This document shows, piece by piece, positions 50,501 to 62,500 of a stretch of DNA of 64,000 bases. Every line of letters begins with the position of its first letter. Within the stretch, counting starts at the first letter, position 1. The stretch covers positions 930,001 through 994,000 of the forward strand of contig CP084618.1 of NCBI GenBank assembly GCA_025917655.1. The letters are read 5' to 3'. Both the position numbers and the translations under genes were made by a program. Source of the DNA: Chlorella sorokiniana (lineage: Eukaryota; Chlorophyta; Trebouxiophyceae; Chlorellales; Chlorellaceae). The notes beneath the pieces were generated by a model that was given only the letters and a program-made list of their open reading frames with translations, made no database searches and was not told the DNA's origin.

Positions 50501-53500
50501 AAGGAGGTGGGTGGCGCTGGGCTTCTGTTGCGCTGAGCGGCTGGCTCCGCACACCCGCACCGACTTGCCTTTGAGCTGCACACTGCCAGCATCCAGCATG
50601 ACAAGATGCTGCTGCCAGGGATCTCTCCAATTTGCATTGTAGCGTACTGCCCATTGTCACCGCAACCCCGTGCAGGATGCCTTCCTAGAATACATCAACC
50701 AGCTGCTGATGACAGGTGTGTGTGTGTGTGTGTTTGTGTGTGTATTTGTGTGTGTGTGTGTGTGGGGGGACGGGGGGGGGGGGGCGCGCGCTGGCTGCTG
50801 CTGCCGCTGCCCATCGCCGTCGTTCCATCGGCACACACCAGCGTTGGGCATCTCCTTGCAGAGGGAGCGCTGGCGCTGCCACTCATTTCGGGGGCCTGTT
50901 CCCTCGCCTCCCTCTCCTTCCAGGCCTCCCCTCTCTCCCGTGTCTTTCCCCGCAGGCGAGGTGGCGGGGCTGATCCCCAAAGACGAGCTGGACGTGTTCC
51001 TGAACGACGTGCGCCCCATCATGCGGCAGGACTGCCCCGGTGAGAGAAGTCTCAAGAGCCCAGCACACGCTGGGCGCGGTTTGCTTGCCACGCTGCCCTG
51101 GCCAAGCCCTGGCTGCTGCCTGTGGGACCACACCTGTACTCGTCCGGATGGGGTCTCGCCACTTCCGGCCCTCGGCGTGCATTCTTGGCGTTCAGATACT
51201 TTGGGACGGCCCCCACTCTTTTTGTTGGTTGCCCTTCCTCTCAACTCCGTTCTCCCCCTTGCAGGTGTGCCCGACACCTACGACAACCTCTACTCCTTCT
51301 TCATCAACCGCGTGCGCGACCGCCTCCACCTCGTCCTCTGCTTCTCCCCAGTGGGACCCAAGTTTGCGCGCTGGGCGCAGCAGGTGCGGCCGAGGGTTTG
51401 ACTTTCATTTTTTTCTGTTGTTGTATGTTGTGTGTGTGTGTGTGTGGGTGGGGTGGGTGGGGTGGGTGGGTGGGTGGTGGTGGTGGGGGGGTACATGAGG
51501 GTGGCGGCTTGCTGGTAGAGCCTGCGTTGCGATCATCAAAGCCTCCCCGTCATCCCTGAAAGCTGCCGTACGCCAACCCCGGAACAATGCACCCACCCAC
51601 TCCAGCTGGCACCCGCTGCCACCAACCACCAACTGAACCCCCCCACCCCCACCCCCACCCACCCCCACACGCAGTTCCCGGGCCTCATCGCGGGCACCAC
51701 CATCGACTGGTATCTGCCCTGGCCCGAGGAGGCGCTCACCGCGGTGTGCTCCAAGCTTCTCGACGGCTTCCCGCTGGAGTGCACGCCCCAGGTGAAGGCG
51801 GCGCTGAAGCACATGATGGCGGGGGCGCACGTCCAGGTCACCGCAGCCTGCCAGGTGAGGGGCCCCCGCTGCCGGCGGCGAAGAGCCAGGCCGGCGCGGG
51901 GCCGCGTGGGGTGTCGCTGTGCCGCAGCGCGGCGCGTTGGTTGCTGCGAGGTTTGCCAGGTGGCGGTGCACGCGGCAGGCGGCACGGGGCCGCTGTGCTG
52001 TGGCTCACCCGACCCTCGCTGCTGCCCCGCGCCTGGGCACCCGGCTGCAGGAGTTCTTTGAGAAGTACCGTCGCCAGGCCCACGTCACGCCCAAGTCCTA
52101 CCTCTCCTTCATCAACCGCTTCAAGGCCCTCTACTCCAAGTGCGCCCCCTGCTCTTAAATGGCTCGAAGCCTCGCCCTGCGCCCACCTCTTAACCCTCTC
52201 GCTCACAAGCGCGCGGGCGTTGCTTTTGCAGCGCACCGCTGCCCTCTCTGATGCGGCGCCAGCGCTGGTTGTGCCACTTATTACTGCCTCTTCCGCCCCT
52301 TTGTCCCGCAGGAAGCTGGCCGACACCCGTGCGCTGGCGGCATCCCTCAACAGCGGGCTGACCAAGATGAACGACGCCAAGGCGGACATCGGCAAGATGA
52401 AGGTGGGGGCTGGAACTGACAGAGAAAACCGGTCGAGCAGGGCCGAGAGGCCAGGGCACGTGCGCTGCCGGTCTTGACAGGTGTTCGGCCTCCAGAGGAG
52501 CCAGCACGAGCGTTCAGCCTGCTCGAGCGTCGAGCCTGCGGTCGCCCCCGCTGCTCCCTGCGCTCCGCCCCCGTCAGGCCGAGCTGGCGGTGAAGAACGC
52601 GGAGCTGGCGGAGGCGAGCCGCTCTGCCGAGGCGCTGCTGCGGGAGATCTCCGAGTCGACGGCGGTGGCGGCGGTGGAGGCGGCCAAGGTGGCCACCATC
52701 GTGGAGGGGGTGACGCGCAAGGCGCAGGAGATCGCGGTGGTGAAGGAGGAGGCGGAGCGGGACCTGGCGGAGGCCAAGCCCGCGCTGGACGCCGCGCTCG
52801 CCGCCCTCAACTCCATCACGCCCAAGGCGAGCCAGCCCCGCTCGAGTCCTTGTCTCCGCTCTCTCTCTGCCGCGCTGCTTCGTGAGGGGAAGAGAGCGAG
52901 AGTGTGGAGGGCAACAGGGCTGAGGGCCCGCGCGCAGCGCTGCTGCTGGTGCTTGCAGAGCGTTCTACTTGCGGTCGCCGTGCTTGCTCAAGCAATGGCT
53001 TGCAACTTGCGCTAACGCCGCCCGGCCTGTTGTTGCCCGCGCATCCGCTCCCGCTGCCCCCTCTGCCTTATTGCTGACGGCGCATCTGCTCCCGCTGCCC
53101 CCCGCAGGACATCACTAGCCTCAAGGCGCTGAAGAACCCGCCCGACGTCATCAAGCGCATCTTCGACTGCGTGCTCCTGCTGCGGTGGGTGCCCGCTCCC
53201 CTACTTGCTTGTGCTGCTGATGCGTGCCCCCTCCCCTCCTCTGGCTGCCCTTGCGGCACTACAAACGCTCTCTGTCCCTGCGTTCTGCCTCTGTTTCGTC
53301 TCCCGTCCTACTTTGCTCCATTTTCTGCGCCCCTTGAACTGGACCTCCCCGCCCCCTCCTGGCCCTCCCGGCAGCCACCTGCCGGTGAACAAGGCGGCGT
53401 GGCAGGACGTGAAGGGGGCGCAGGTGCTGGCAGGGACGTACGACGAGGCGGTGAAGATGATGGGGGACATGAACTTCCTGCAGGTACACGCCCCGTGCTG

Positions 53501-56500
53501 CTCCGACCGTACCGCAGTCAATACTGCAGTTGTAGTGCATGCAGCACGCAATGCGCGGGCCGTGGGCCGGCAGGCACGCCACACTGGCATGGCACGGCGG
53601 CTGTGCTCAGCGGGCCGAACGCCGGCCTGCCTTTGCACTCAAGCTCGCGCTGTTCGCCGCCCCTCCATGTGTCCCCGCAGTCCCTCATGTCCTTCCCCAA
53701 GGAGGCCATCAACGACGAGACGGTGGAGCTGCTGCAGGTGGGTGGGGCGAGGGGGAGGGCGGCTGGCTGCGCCGCTGTGCAGGACCACCCACGCGCCCTT
53801 TCCAGCTTGCATGAAGACTGCACAGGGCCACCACCACCACACACACACACGCACGCCTTCCCTTCCTGTCACCCCCAACATCATCCCCGCCCCACACACC
53901 ACCCACCCACCCACTCACCTGCCTGCCTGCCCCACACCACCCACTACCCCCCAGCCCTACTTTGCGGCCCCCGACTTCAACTACGAGGCCGCCAAGAAGG
54001 CGAGCGGCAACGTGGCGGGCCTCTGCAACTGGGCCCGCTCCATGTGCAAGTATCACGAGGTGGCAAAGGTGGGTGTCGGGGTGTCGGAGGGAGGAGTTGA
54101 GGGGGAGGGCTGGGGAGCGGCTGCTGCCAGGGTGGCCGGCAGGCAGGGCCGCCGAGGGCCCTCTCAGGGCCCTGTGTCTGCCGGGCGTGCGGGCCGGCAG
54201 CGCCCAAACTGGCAGCTTTTGGGCATTTACTCGAGCCAGCCCCTTCGGCAGCCGCCGGCCCTTATTTTCACACACCGCGAGCGCCCCCGCCGCTGCCGAC
54301 CCGCCTGCTGTGTGACCGCAACAACCGCAACTTCAACCGTGGTCCAGGTTGTGGAGCCGAAGATCGCAAAGCTGCGGGAAAGCGAGGCTGAGCTGCGCAT
54401 GGCGACGCGGAGCGCCAGGTGGCGGAGGAGGAGCTGGCGGTGGTGCAGGCGCGCCTGGACGAGATGCAGACGCAGTTCGCCGCTGCCATGGCGCAGAAGC
54501 AGGCGAGCGAGATGGGTGGCTGGGGTGGGGGTGGGGGTGAGGGGCGGTTCTCCTTGCTGGAGGGGATGCATTGGGTGAGGAGAGGCCTCTTCTCAGCCTT
54601 TCTCAGCAGGTGAGCTGAATCGCGGGGGCGCCGAGCAGGCAGCTCCTCGCTTTCTTCCCACCTGGCCCAGCCGACAGCCTGGCTGCTCCCAAGCCTCACC
54701 CCTCCTCGTCCATCCCAGTTTCTGCTGTGCGTTAGCCGCTGTTCTGGCGGCGCCACCTCCATCGGCGGTACCGCGTGACCCTGCCAGCACCTCAATCTGG
54801 GAAAGGATGAGATTTGCGCCCTTTGGGGCATTGCAGATGTATCAGCAAGTCCAATAGCCCCGTCCGTCCCCCTCTCTCGCAACCCCCAACCCGCAAACCC
54901 ACAACCCCCAACCTGCATCCCACAGGCATTGGAGGAGGACGCCGCCGCCACGCAGCGCCGCATGGACGCGGCCAACGCGCTCATCTCGGCGCTGGGCGGG
55001 GAGGAGGTGCGGTGGACGGCGCAGTCGCGCCTCTTTGACGACTCCATCCCCCGCCTCATCGGCGACTGCGCCATCGCCTCCAGGTGCGGTCTATGGGATG
55101 TCTAAGAAACGAATGCGAGGGGGGCCCAAACAGCCCCGGCTCTGTGTCGCTGCGCTCTTTTCTTTCAAATAAAGTGGTTTGTTGGAGGGCTCGGCTGCTT
55201 TGGCAGCGGCACCGCCTGCTGCAGCGGCTTCCCCGGGAGCCGACCTGGGGCTGCCCCTTCCCGCGCTGCGCCTCTCCCCCTCCCTCGCTGCTTCACCCCC
55301 ACATCTTGCGATTAACTGATTCTGCAATTTTCCCGCAGCTTCGTTTCCTACCTGGGCCCCTTCAACCGCGAATTCCGCGAGCTGCTCATCTCCCGCGACT
55401 TTGCAGGCGCCTGCGCCCGCCTGGGCATCCCCGCCACCAAAGACCTGCAGGTGGGCCGCACGGCTGGGCACGTGCGGGCAGCGGCAGTCTACCAGCACAC
55501 GCGCTCCAACCGACTGCTACTGCCCGCTGCCCGCTCGGCTTCTCGTCCCTGCTGCCCCGCCAGGCAGCCTGCCCGCGCTGCAGCCAAGCGCTGCGCCCCA
55601 GTGGCTGCTTTCCGCCCTCTGCCTCAGCCACCTTGCACACTGTACCCTCCTCCATCCACACGACCACCCCAATGCTTGCCCCGCAACCTCAAGACAGCCC
55701 CCCCAAACCCCCCACCCCCCACATACATATTCACACTTTAACACCCCCCCGGCAGGTCACCTCCTTCCTGGCGGACGAGATGGAGATCGGGAGTGGAGCG
55801 TGGAGGGCCTGCCCTCGGACGACCTGTCGGTGCAGAACGGCATCCTGGTGACGCGCGCCACGCGCTCCCCGCTGCTGATCGACCCCCAGGGGCAGGTGGG
55901 TGGTCACAACCCCGGAGGGGCGTTGTGCTGCTGAAGGGCTGCCGCTTTGTGGTCTCAACATGGGATGCCTGTGGCAGTTGCGTCGTTTGAGCGGTGTGCG
56001 CTCCAGGAGGGGAAAATGGTGAAGGGATGGTGTTTGCTGCCCAGGCTTGTGACGATGCTGGCCGGCGGGCGTGCGCTGCGTTTGCTGCAAAGTTGGCAGC
56101 GGGCAGGGCCAGCCGTCAGCCTTAAGAGGCAGCCGGCGGCAGCTGCCGCCCGCGCGCCCGCTCAGCAGGCGGCCGCCCTCAGCAGGGGCTGCGGATGTGC
56201 GTATTGCCCCCTCGCTCCCAAGGCAGCCGCCCCTGCCCACTCGCGCCTGCTTCTTTCCCCTCGCCGCTTCTCCCAAGCAGGGCCGCGCCTGGCTACTGGC
56301 ACGGGAGGCCAAGGCGGGGCTTCGTGTCACGCAGCTCAACGACAAGCACTTCCGGGCGGTACTGGAGGACTGCCTGGCGGGGGCAAACCGCTGCTGATCG
56401 AGAACGTGGAGGAGGAGCTGGACCCGGTCCTGGACCCGGTGCTGGAGAAGCGGTACATCCGCAAGGGTGCGGCGCTGCGGTACCATACCGCCCTTGCAGT

Positions 56501-59500
56501 CTGGCCGCGCCCATCGTGTGCTCACAAGCCGCAGGCTCGCCCGCCTAACTATCCCCCTGCTTGCCGCGCGTTTTCACTCCTCTGTCGCTCCTTGCCTTGC
56601 CATACATCGTCGCCCCAGCTGCGCTGCCCATCACGCTCCTCAACCTTCCTCTCCCCCGCTCTGTTTCGGCGCCTTCCCCCGCCGCGGCCGCAGGCAAGGC
56701 TGTGCTGGTGCAGCTGGCGGACAAGGAGGTGGACGTGGCCGACGGCTTCCGACTCTACTGCACCACCCGCCTGCCCAACCCGCGCTTCTCCCCAGAGCTC
56801 TCCGGTGCGCCGCCGCCGCCGCCGCCGCCGCCGCCATCGGCCATCGGCAGGGATACCGCCGGAGCTGCGCGCTGTCGGGGTGGCTGCTGGCTTCTTTCTA
56901 GCTCCTCCTGCCCCGGTCCCTCGCCGTCGCTAGCCGGCACTGAGCAGCAGCACGCCAGGCAGCAGTGTTCCAGGTGCAACGAGCGCCCAGCCTCGACGCC
57001 CGGTTCCTCTCCCCCTTATGGGCAGCCCGCGTGGCGGTCATCGACTTCACTGTGACCCAGGCGGGGCTGGAGGACCAGCTGCTGGGCCGCCTCATCCTCA
57101 AGGAGAAGGGCGAGCTGGAGGCGCAGCGCCAGCACCTGCTGGCAGAGGTGCGGCGGTGTGGCGGTGGGCGCTAGGCCTCTGCGCGGCAGGCGGTGGTGGC
57201 AGTGGTGGTGGCCGCTTGGTTTCTGTGCGGCAGGTTGTGGTGGCGGTGGTGGTGTTGGAGGTGCGGCTGTGCGCATGGTGGGCCCGCGCTGGAATCGACG
57301 TCTCGGCGCTCCAGTGCAGCAGATCCGCCTCCAAGGGCAACGACGCATGCCCCTGGTTGCGCCGCCTGGCTGCCGCCCCTTGCTACACGCACTGCCGGTC
57401 CCCCTTGACGCCTTTCCCCCTTCGGCTCCCCCTTCACCTCCCCCTTCGCCTCCCTCTTCGCCTCCCCTGCACCTCCCCCTTCACGCCTTTCCCTTCCCTT
57501 CCCTCCCCCCATGCGTGCAGGTCCAGTCCAACAAGCGCAAGATCCGCCAGCTGGAGGACGAGCTGCTGGCGCGCCTCTCCGCCTCCTCCGGCAACCTGCT
57601 GGACGACACGGAGCTGGTTGCCATCCTGGCCACCACCAAGCAGACGGCGCAGGTGGATGAAGCGGTTGTGTGTGTGTGTGTGTGTGGGGGGGATGGGGGA
57701 GTGTGTGTTTATTTATTGTGGGTGGGTGGGTGGGGGTGGGGATGGGGCGGGTAGGGGGTAGTTATGTGTGTTGGAGGGGGTGAAGCGTGTGTGTTGGGTG
57801 GGGGTGAGGATGTGGATTAAGAAAGAGGAAGAAGCTGGTTGTAGGGTCTGATCACGAAGATTGCCGGCCTCTGCACATTGCGCGTCTCACCGTTCCCTCC
57901 CCCGCCCTGCCCCGCCCCGCCCCCGCCGCCGCAGGAGGTCAACGAGCGGCTGCAGACGGCGAGCGAGACGCGGCGCAAGATCAACGCCGCGTGCGAGGAC
58001 TACCGCCCGGTGGCGCGCAGGGCCCAGATCCTGTACTTCCTCATCGCCCAGTTTGCCGGCGTCAACTGCATGTACCAGGCGAGAGGGCAGGGGTTGGATG
58101 CTGCTGGTGTGTGTGTGTGCGAACCGTGCGCAGCGTGAAGGGGAGTGCAGTGAGGGGCCCACTGCTGCCACCAGCGCGGCACCAGTCTGCGGGCGGCCTG
58201 CATCTGCTTTCAGTCGTTACCAATCCGCTCCTCCAAACATCCCCCGCCCCCTTCCTCCCCCCCCGTGTCCCGCATACCCCCCTCCCACACCCCACACGCA
58301 CACACACCCACACACTCACACCCACACCCGCCCCCCTTTCCGCCCCCTGTGTCCCCACATCCTCCCGCCCTGCAGACCTCCCTGGCCCAGTTTGTGGAGC
58401 TGTACGAGGCCGCCATCGACGCCGCGGAGCGCGCGCTGCTGCCCGCCCGCCGCGCCCACAACATCCTGGACCACCTCACCTACTCGGCCTACCTCTACGT
58501 GCAGCGCGGCCTGTTCGAGCGGCACAAGCTCGTGTTTGCTCTGATGCTGACCAACCGCATACTGGTGGGCTGGGGGCGCGGGGGCGGGCGGGGGACGCGG
58601 TTGGGTGGGTGGGTGGGGAGGCGGGGAGGGAGGTCGGGAGGCGTGCAGAGCCAGACAGTTGAGTCTGCTTAAGCGCGCCTCGGTTAGCCGAACTTTTGGT
58701 TGGCCAGGGCATGGCGAGGCTAGGTACGGCGTCGCGCGTGGGAAGAGCGGCACTCTCGCTGCGGCGTGGCGAGCACGCGGTCTCAGCATCTACCCGCTGC
58801 CCCCTGCCTCACAGCTGGCCAGCGGCGGGGTTCGGCCCGCGGAGCTGGACGTCTTCCTGAACATGGGAGCCGCTCTGGACGCCTCGGCCGGGCGCAAGAA
58901 GGCCAAGGAGTGGATTCCCGGTGAGCGTGTGTGCACCCCCCGCAGCACGTCGGGCATGTGGGAGCAGAGCGGAGCCTGAACCCTGAGCCTGAGCCGCTGC
59001 TGGCGGCCCTGCCGGGGCTGCCCCGGCTGCCGGTGTTGCGCTGACTGCCCCCCTCCCTCCTCCTCCTGCCCTCCCCTCCCCTCCCCTCCCCCAGACGCCG
59101 TGTGGCTCAACGTGCTGGCGCTGTCCGCGCTGGACGCCTTCCGCGACCTACCAGACTCGGTGGCGCGCAGCGATGCCGCCTGGCGCTCCTGGTACGCAGC
59201 GCCGCTGCTGCTGCCGCCGCTGCTGCTGCTACTGCTGCTGCTGCTGCCGCTGCCGCTGCTGCTGCTGCCGCTGCTGCCGCTGCTGCTGCCCAGCCAACAC
59301 AGCCTGTGGGTCTTGCTTGGGCTTCCTCCTTTCGAGGGAGGCTGGTGTGGTGGTGTCTGTTTGGTGGGGTCAGGCGGAAGGGCTGATTGCAGGCCCAGGC
59401 TGCCGCTAGCGGGCTTTACCCTCGTGCGCCCCAGGACCGATCGCTGCTGCTGCGGTACAATACGGTGCAACGCGGTACGCTATTCCTGCACCGTGCAGGT

Positions 59501-62500
59501 ACGACGCTGAGGCCCCCGAAGCGCTGCCGGTGCCCGACTACGAACCGCGGCTCACCAAGTTCGAGCGCATGCTGGTGGTCAGGTGGGCGGCTGGGCAGCA
59601 CTGCGGCGGGGGAAGCGCAGGGCGGGGACGCGCAGCCCCTGCTGCCGCCAACTTTTGCCCCGCGCGGCTGCCCCGCCCTGATTTGCGGGCAAAACTGCTG
59701 GCAGGGGGCTGCCACCTGCGTTTTGTGACACCGTCCGCCAGTTGCACTTGCGTTTCGGCAACGCGGCTCAGTGACCGACTCCCTTCTTCGTGGGGATACA
59801 TACCCTGCCTTGCCGCCCCTCCCCCCCCTTCCCCCCAAACACACACACACACATCCGCCCCCACAAAGAACATAACACCCCCGCCGCGCGCCCCACCCGC
59901 TGAGCAGGGCGTGGCGCGAGGACCGCACCCTGGTGTGCGCCGCCGACTACATCGCCGCCAGCCTGGGCCAGCGCTTTGTGGAGGGGGTGCCGCTGTCCAT
60001 GGAACGCGCGTGGGCGGAGTCGAAGCCAAAGTGCCCCGTCATCTGCCTGCTGTCGCCTGGTGCGCCGAGCCAGCGGCCCCCGCTGCTGCTGCCGTCGCTG
60101 GCGGGGGTGCAGTGCTGCGGCGGCAGCCCCTTGCGCTAGGCAGCCCCTCCACAGCAGTGGAATGTGTTGCCTCCAGTTCAATCCTTGCTGGCGGTTCGCC
60201 TCGCCTGGGGTGCTGCCCGGCTGCCGCGTCCCCCTCCCCATCGATTGCTTGCCCACGCCCAGGCTTTGCCCGCTGGCAACCCTGCCTTGTTTTCACGTTT
60301 TCACCCTCCCCCGGCTCCTTTCCCCGCTGCCGCTGCCGCCGAGCAGGCGCCACCCCCTGCTTTCTTTTCACCCTTCCCCGGCTCCTTTCCCCCGCTCCTT
60401 TCCCCGCCGAGCAGGCGCCGACCCCACCAAGCTGATCGAGGACCTGGCCAAGCGCAAGAAGATCCGCACCCTGGGGGTGTCGCTGGGGCAGGGCCAGGAG
60501 GTGGCGGCGCGCCGCCACGTGGCCGCCGCCGCCGCCGAGGGCGCGTGGGTGCTGCTGCAGAACGCGCACCTGGGGCTGGGCTACCTGCAGGAGGTGGGCT
60601 GGTGTGTGTGTGTGTGTGTGTGGAGGGGCTGTACCGCCAAGCTTGCCTTGCTTGTCCTGCTGGGCTGTGGAAGGAGCAGGGGCAGCGGTGGGTGTGGCAG
60701 CGGCGACGGGCAGGCCGCCTATCGCGCGAGAGCATCCCGCCCCGCTGCGCGGTCCTGGCCGCGACTGCTGAGCGCCCTGCCCGCCCCTCACCCGCCTCCC
60801 CTTCCGTACCGCACCGTACCGCCTGCAGGTGGAGCAGTACCTCAGCAAGGCCGAGGGGCTGCACGACGCCTTCCGGCTGTGGATCACAGCGGAGCCCCAC
60901 CCCGCCTTCCCAATTGGACTGCTGCAGGTGCCTCCCCGGCTTCCCGGGGCAGTCACCGCACCCGCGCCTGCTGCGCTGCTGCCGCACCCCGCCGCCCCGC
61001 TGCGGGCCCCCGTTCGTGCGCTGCATGCGTCGCTCCGCTCCCCGCCTGCCGCTGAGGCAGGCGGGGGCATTGCTGCCTCCCCCAACGCCCACCCACCCAC
61101 TCACCCACCCATTCGCGCCCACATGCTCCTTAGCCTTAAACACCGCCCTGCATGTCCGCAATTGCTCTGACCCCTCCGCCGTCACCGCCACCGCCGCCGC
61201 TGCCGCCGCCGCCGCGCAGATGGGGCTCAAGGTGACCAACGAGGCGCCCGTGGGCATGAAGGCGGGCCTGCGCGCCTCCTACCAGTGGGTCACCCAGGAG
61301 ACCCTGGACGCCGTCAACAGGTGGGGCGAGGTTGTTGCTGTAGCTCCGGGCGGGGTGGACCGCGCTGGGCAGTGGGCAGAGGCCGGGCAGTGGGCAGAAG
61401 CCGGGATGACGGACCCGAAGCCTGGCGGTAGCTGCTCGGCCCCAGGCTGCCCGCCTGGTCGGGGAAGAGGCAGCTCTGCGCACTGCCTGCAGATTCCTCC
61501 TCGGGTCGGCCGGCAGCCTCCTGCCGCCCGGCCAGCATCCCCCGCCCCTCTGCTCCCAGCGCCCCTTGTTCCGCCCCCTGCCCCCCCTCCCTGCCCCCCC
61601 AGGTTCGAGTGGCGCCAGCTGCTCTTCGCCACCTGCTTCCTGCACAGCGTGGTGCAGGAGCGGCGCAAGTTCGGGGCCATCGGCTGGAACGTGCCCTACG
61701 AGTTCTCGCAGGGCGACCTGGCGGCCGTCACCCAGTTCCTGCAGGCAGGGGCCACACAGCTGTGTTCGTCTGTTCTTTTCGTTCTTTTTGTTGTGTGCTT
61801 CAATTGAGAGCGACCTCGCTGGGTTCATTGGGTTGTTCTGTTTTCAGAAGTGCGCGGGGAAGCGCCATGCAGCGGGCAGCGCGTCGTGCCCTCCCCTTTG
61901 CAATGCCGCTATCCTTGTGCCCCCCTCCCCCCACCACCACCCCACCCCACCCTTCACCCAACCCTGCCATTCCACCCACCACCCATCCCACTGCACCAGT
62001 CACCGCACCTCCACCCCCCCCGCGCGCAGAACCACATTGCTGACATGGACGCCAAGCGCGCGCAGCAGCCCGACTGGGCCACGGTGCGGTACATGATCGC
62101 CTCCATCCAGTACGCTGGGCGCATCACTGACGACTACGACCGCCTGCTCATGGTGCGTGTGTGTGTATGTGTGTGTGTGTGTGTGTGCGTATGTGTGTGT
62201 GTGTGTGAGGGAGCGGGGGGGGCATGTGTGCATGGCTGGTGGATGGGTGCACTGTGCAACGTTGCTTTGGTGGGTGGGTGTGCTTGTGTGGCAATGGTGT
62301 GGTGGTGACAAGGGGGCGGCAAGGGGAGCGGGTTGGCGCTGCGTTCCGCCGCCTCTGCGTCCGGGCAGCAGCTTGCCAGGCCGTCGGCCGGAGCCTGGGT
62401 GGCTGCCGACGGGCGGCGCTCGCCGCACCGTTGCGCCACGTACGGCATTGCGTCGACCAACTGAGCACGTCCTGCTCCCCTCCCACCCCCTCTCCTGATT

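Noticed and set aside
60164-61807. Open frame of 547 codons on the plus strand
   Set aside because: It crosses several dynein introns and out-of-frame exon sequence, and only its last part overlaps true exons. It is an artefact of few AT-rich stop codons.
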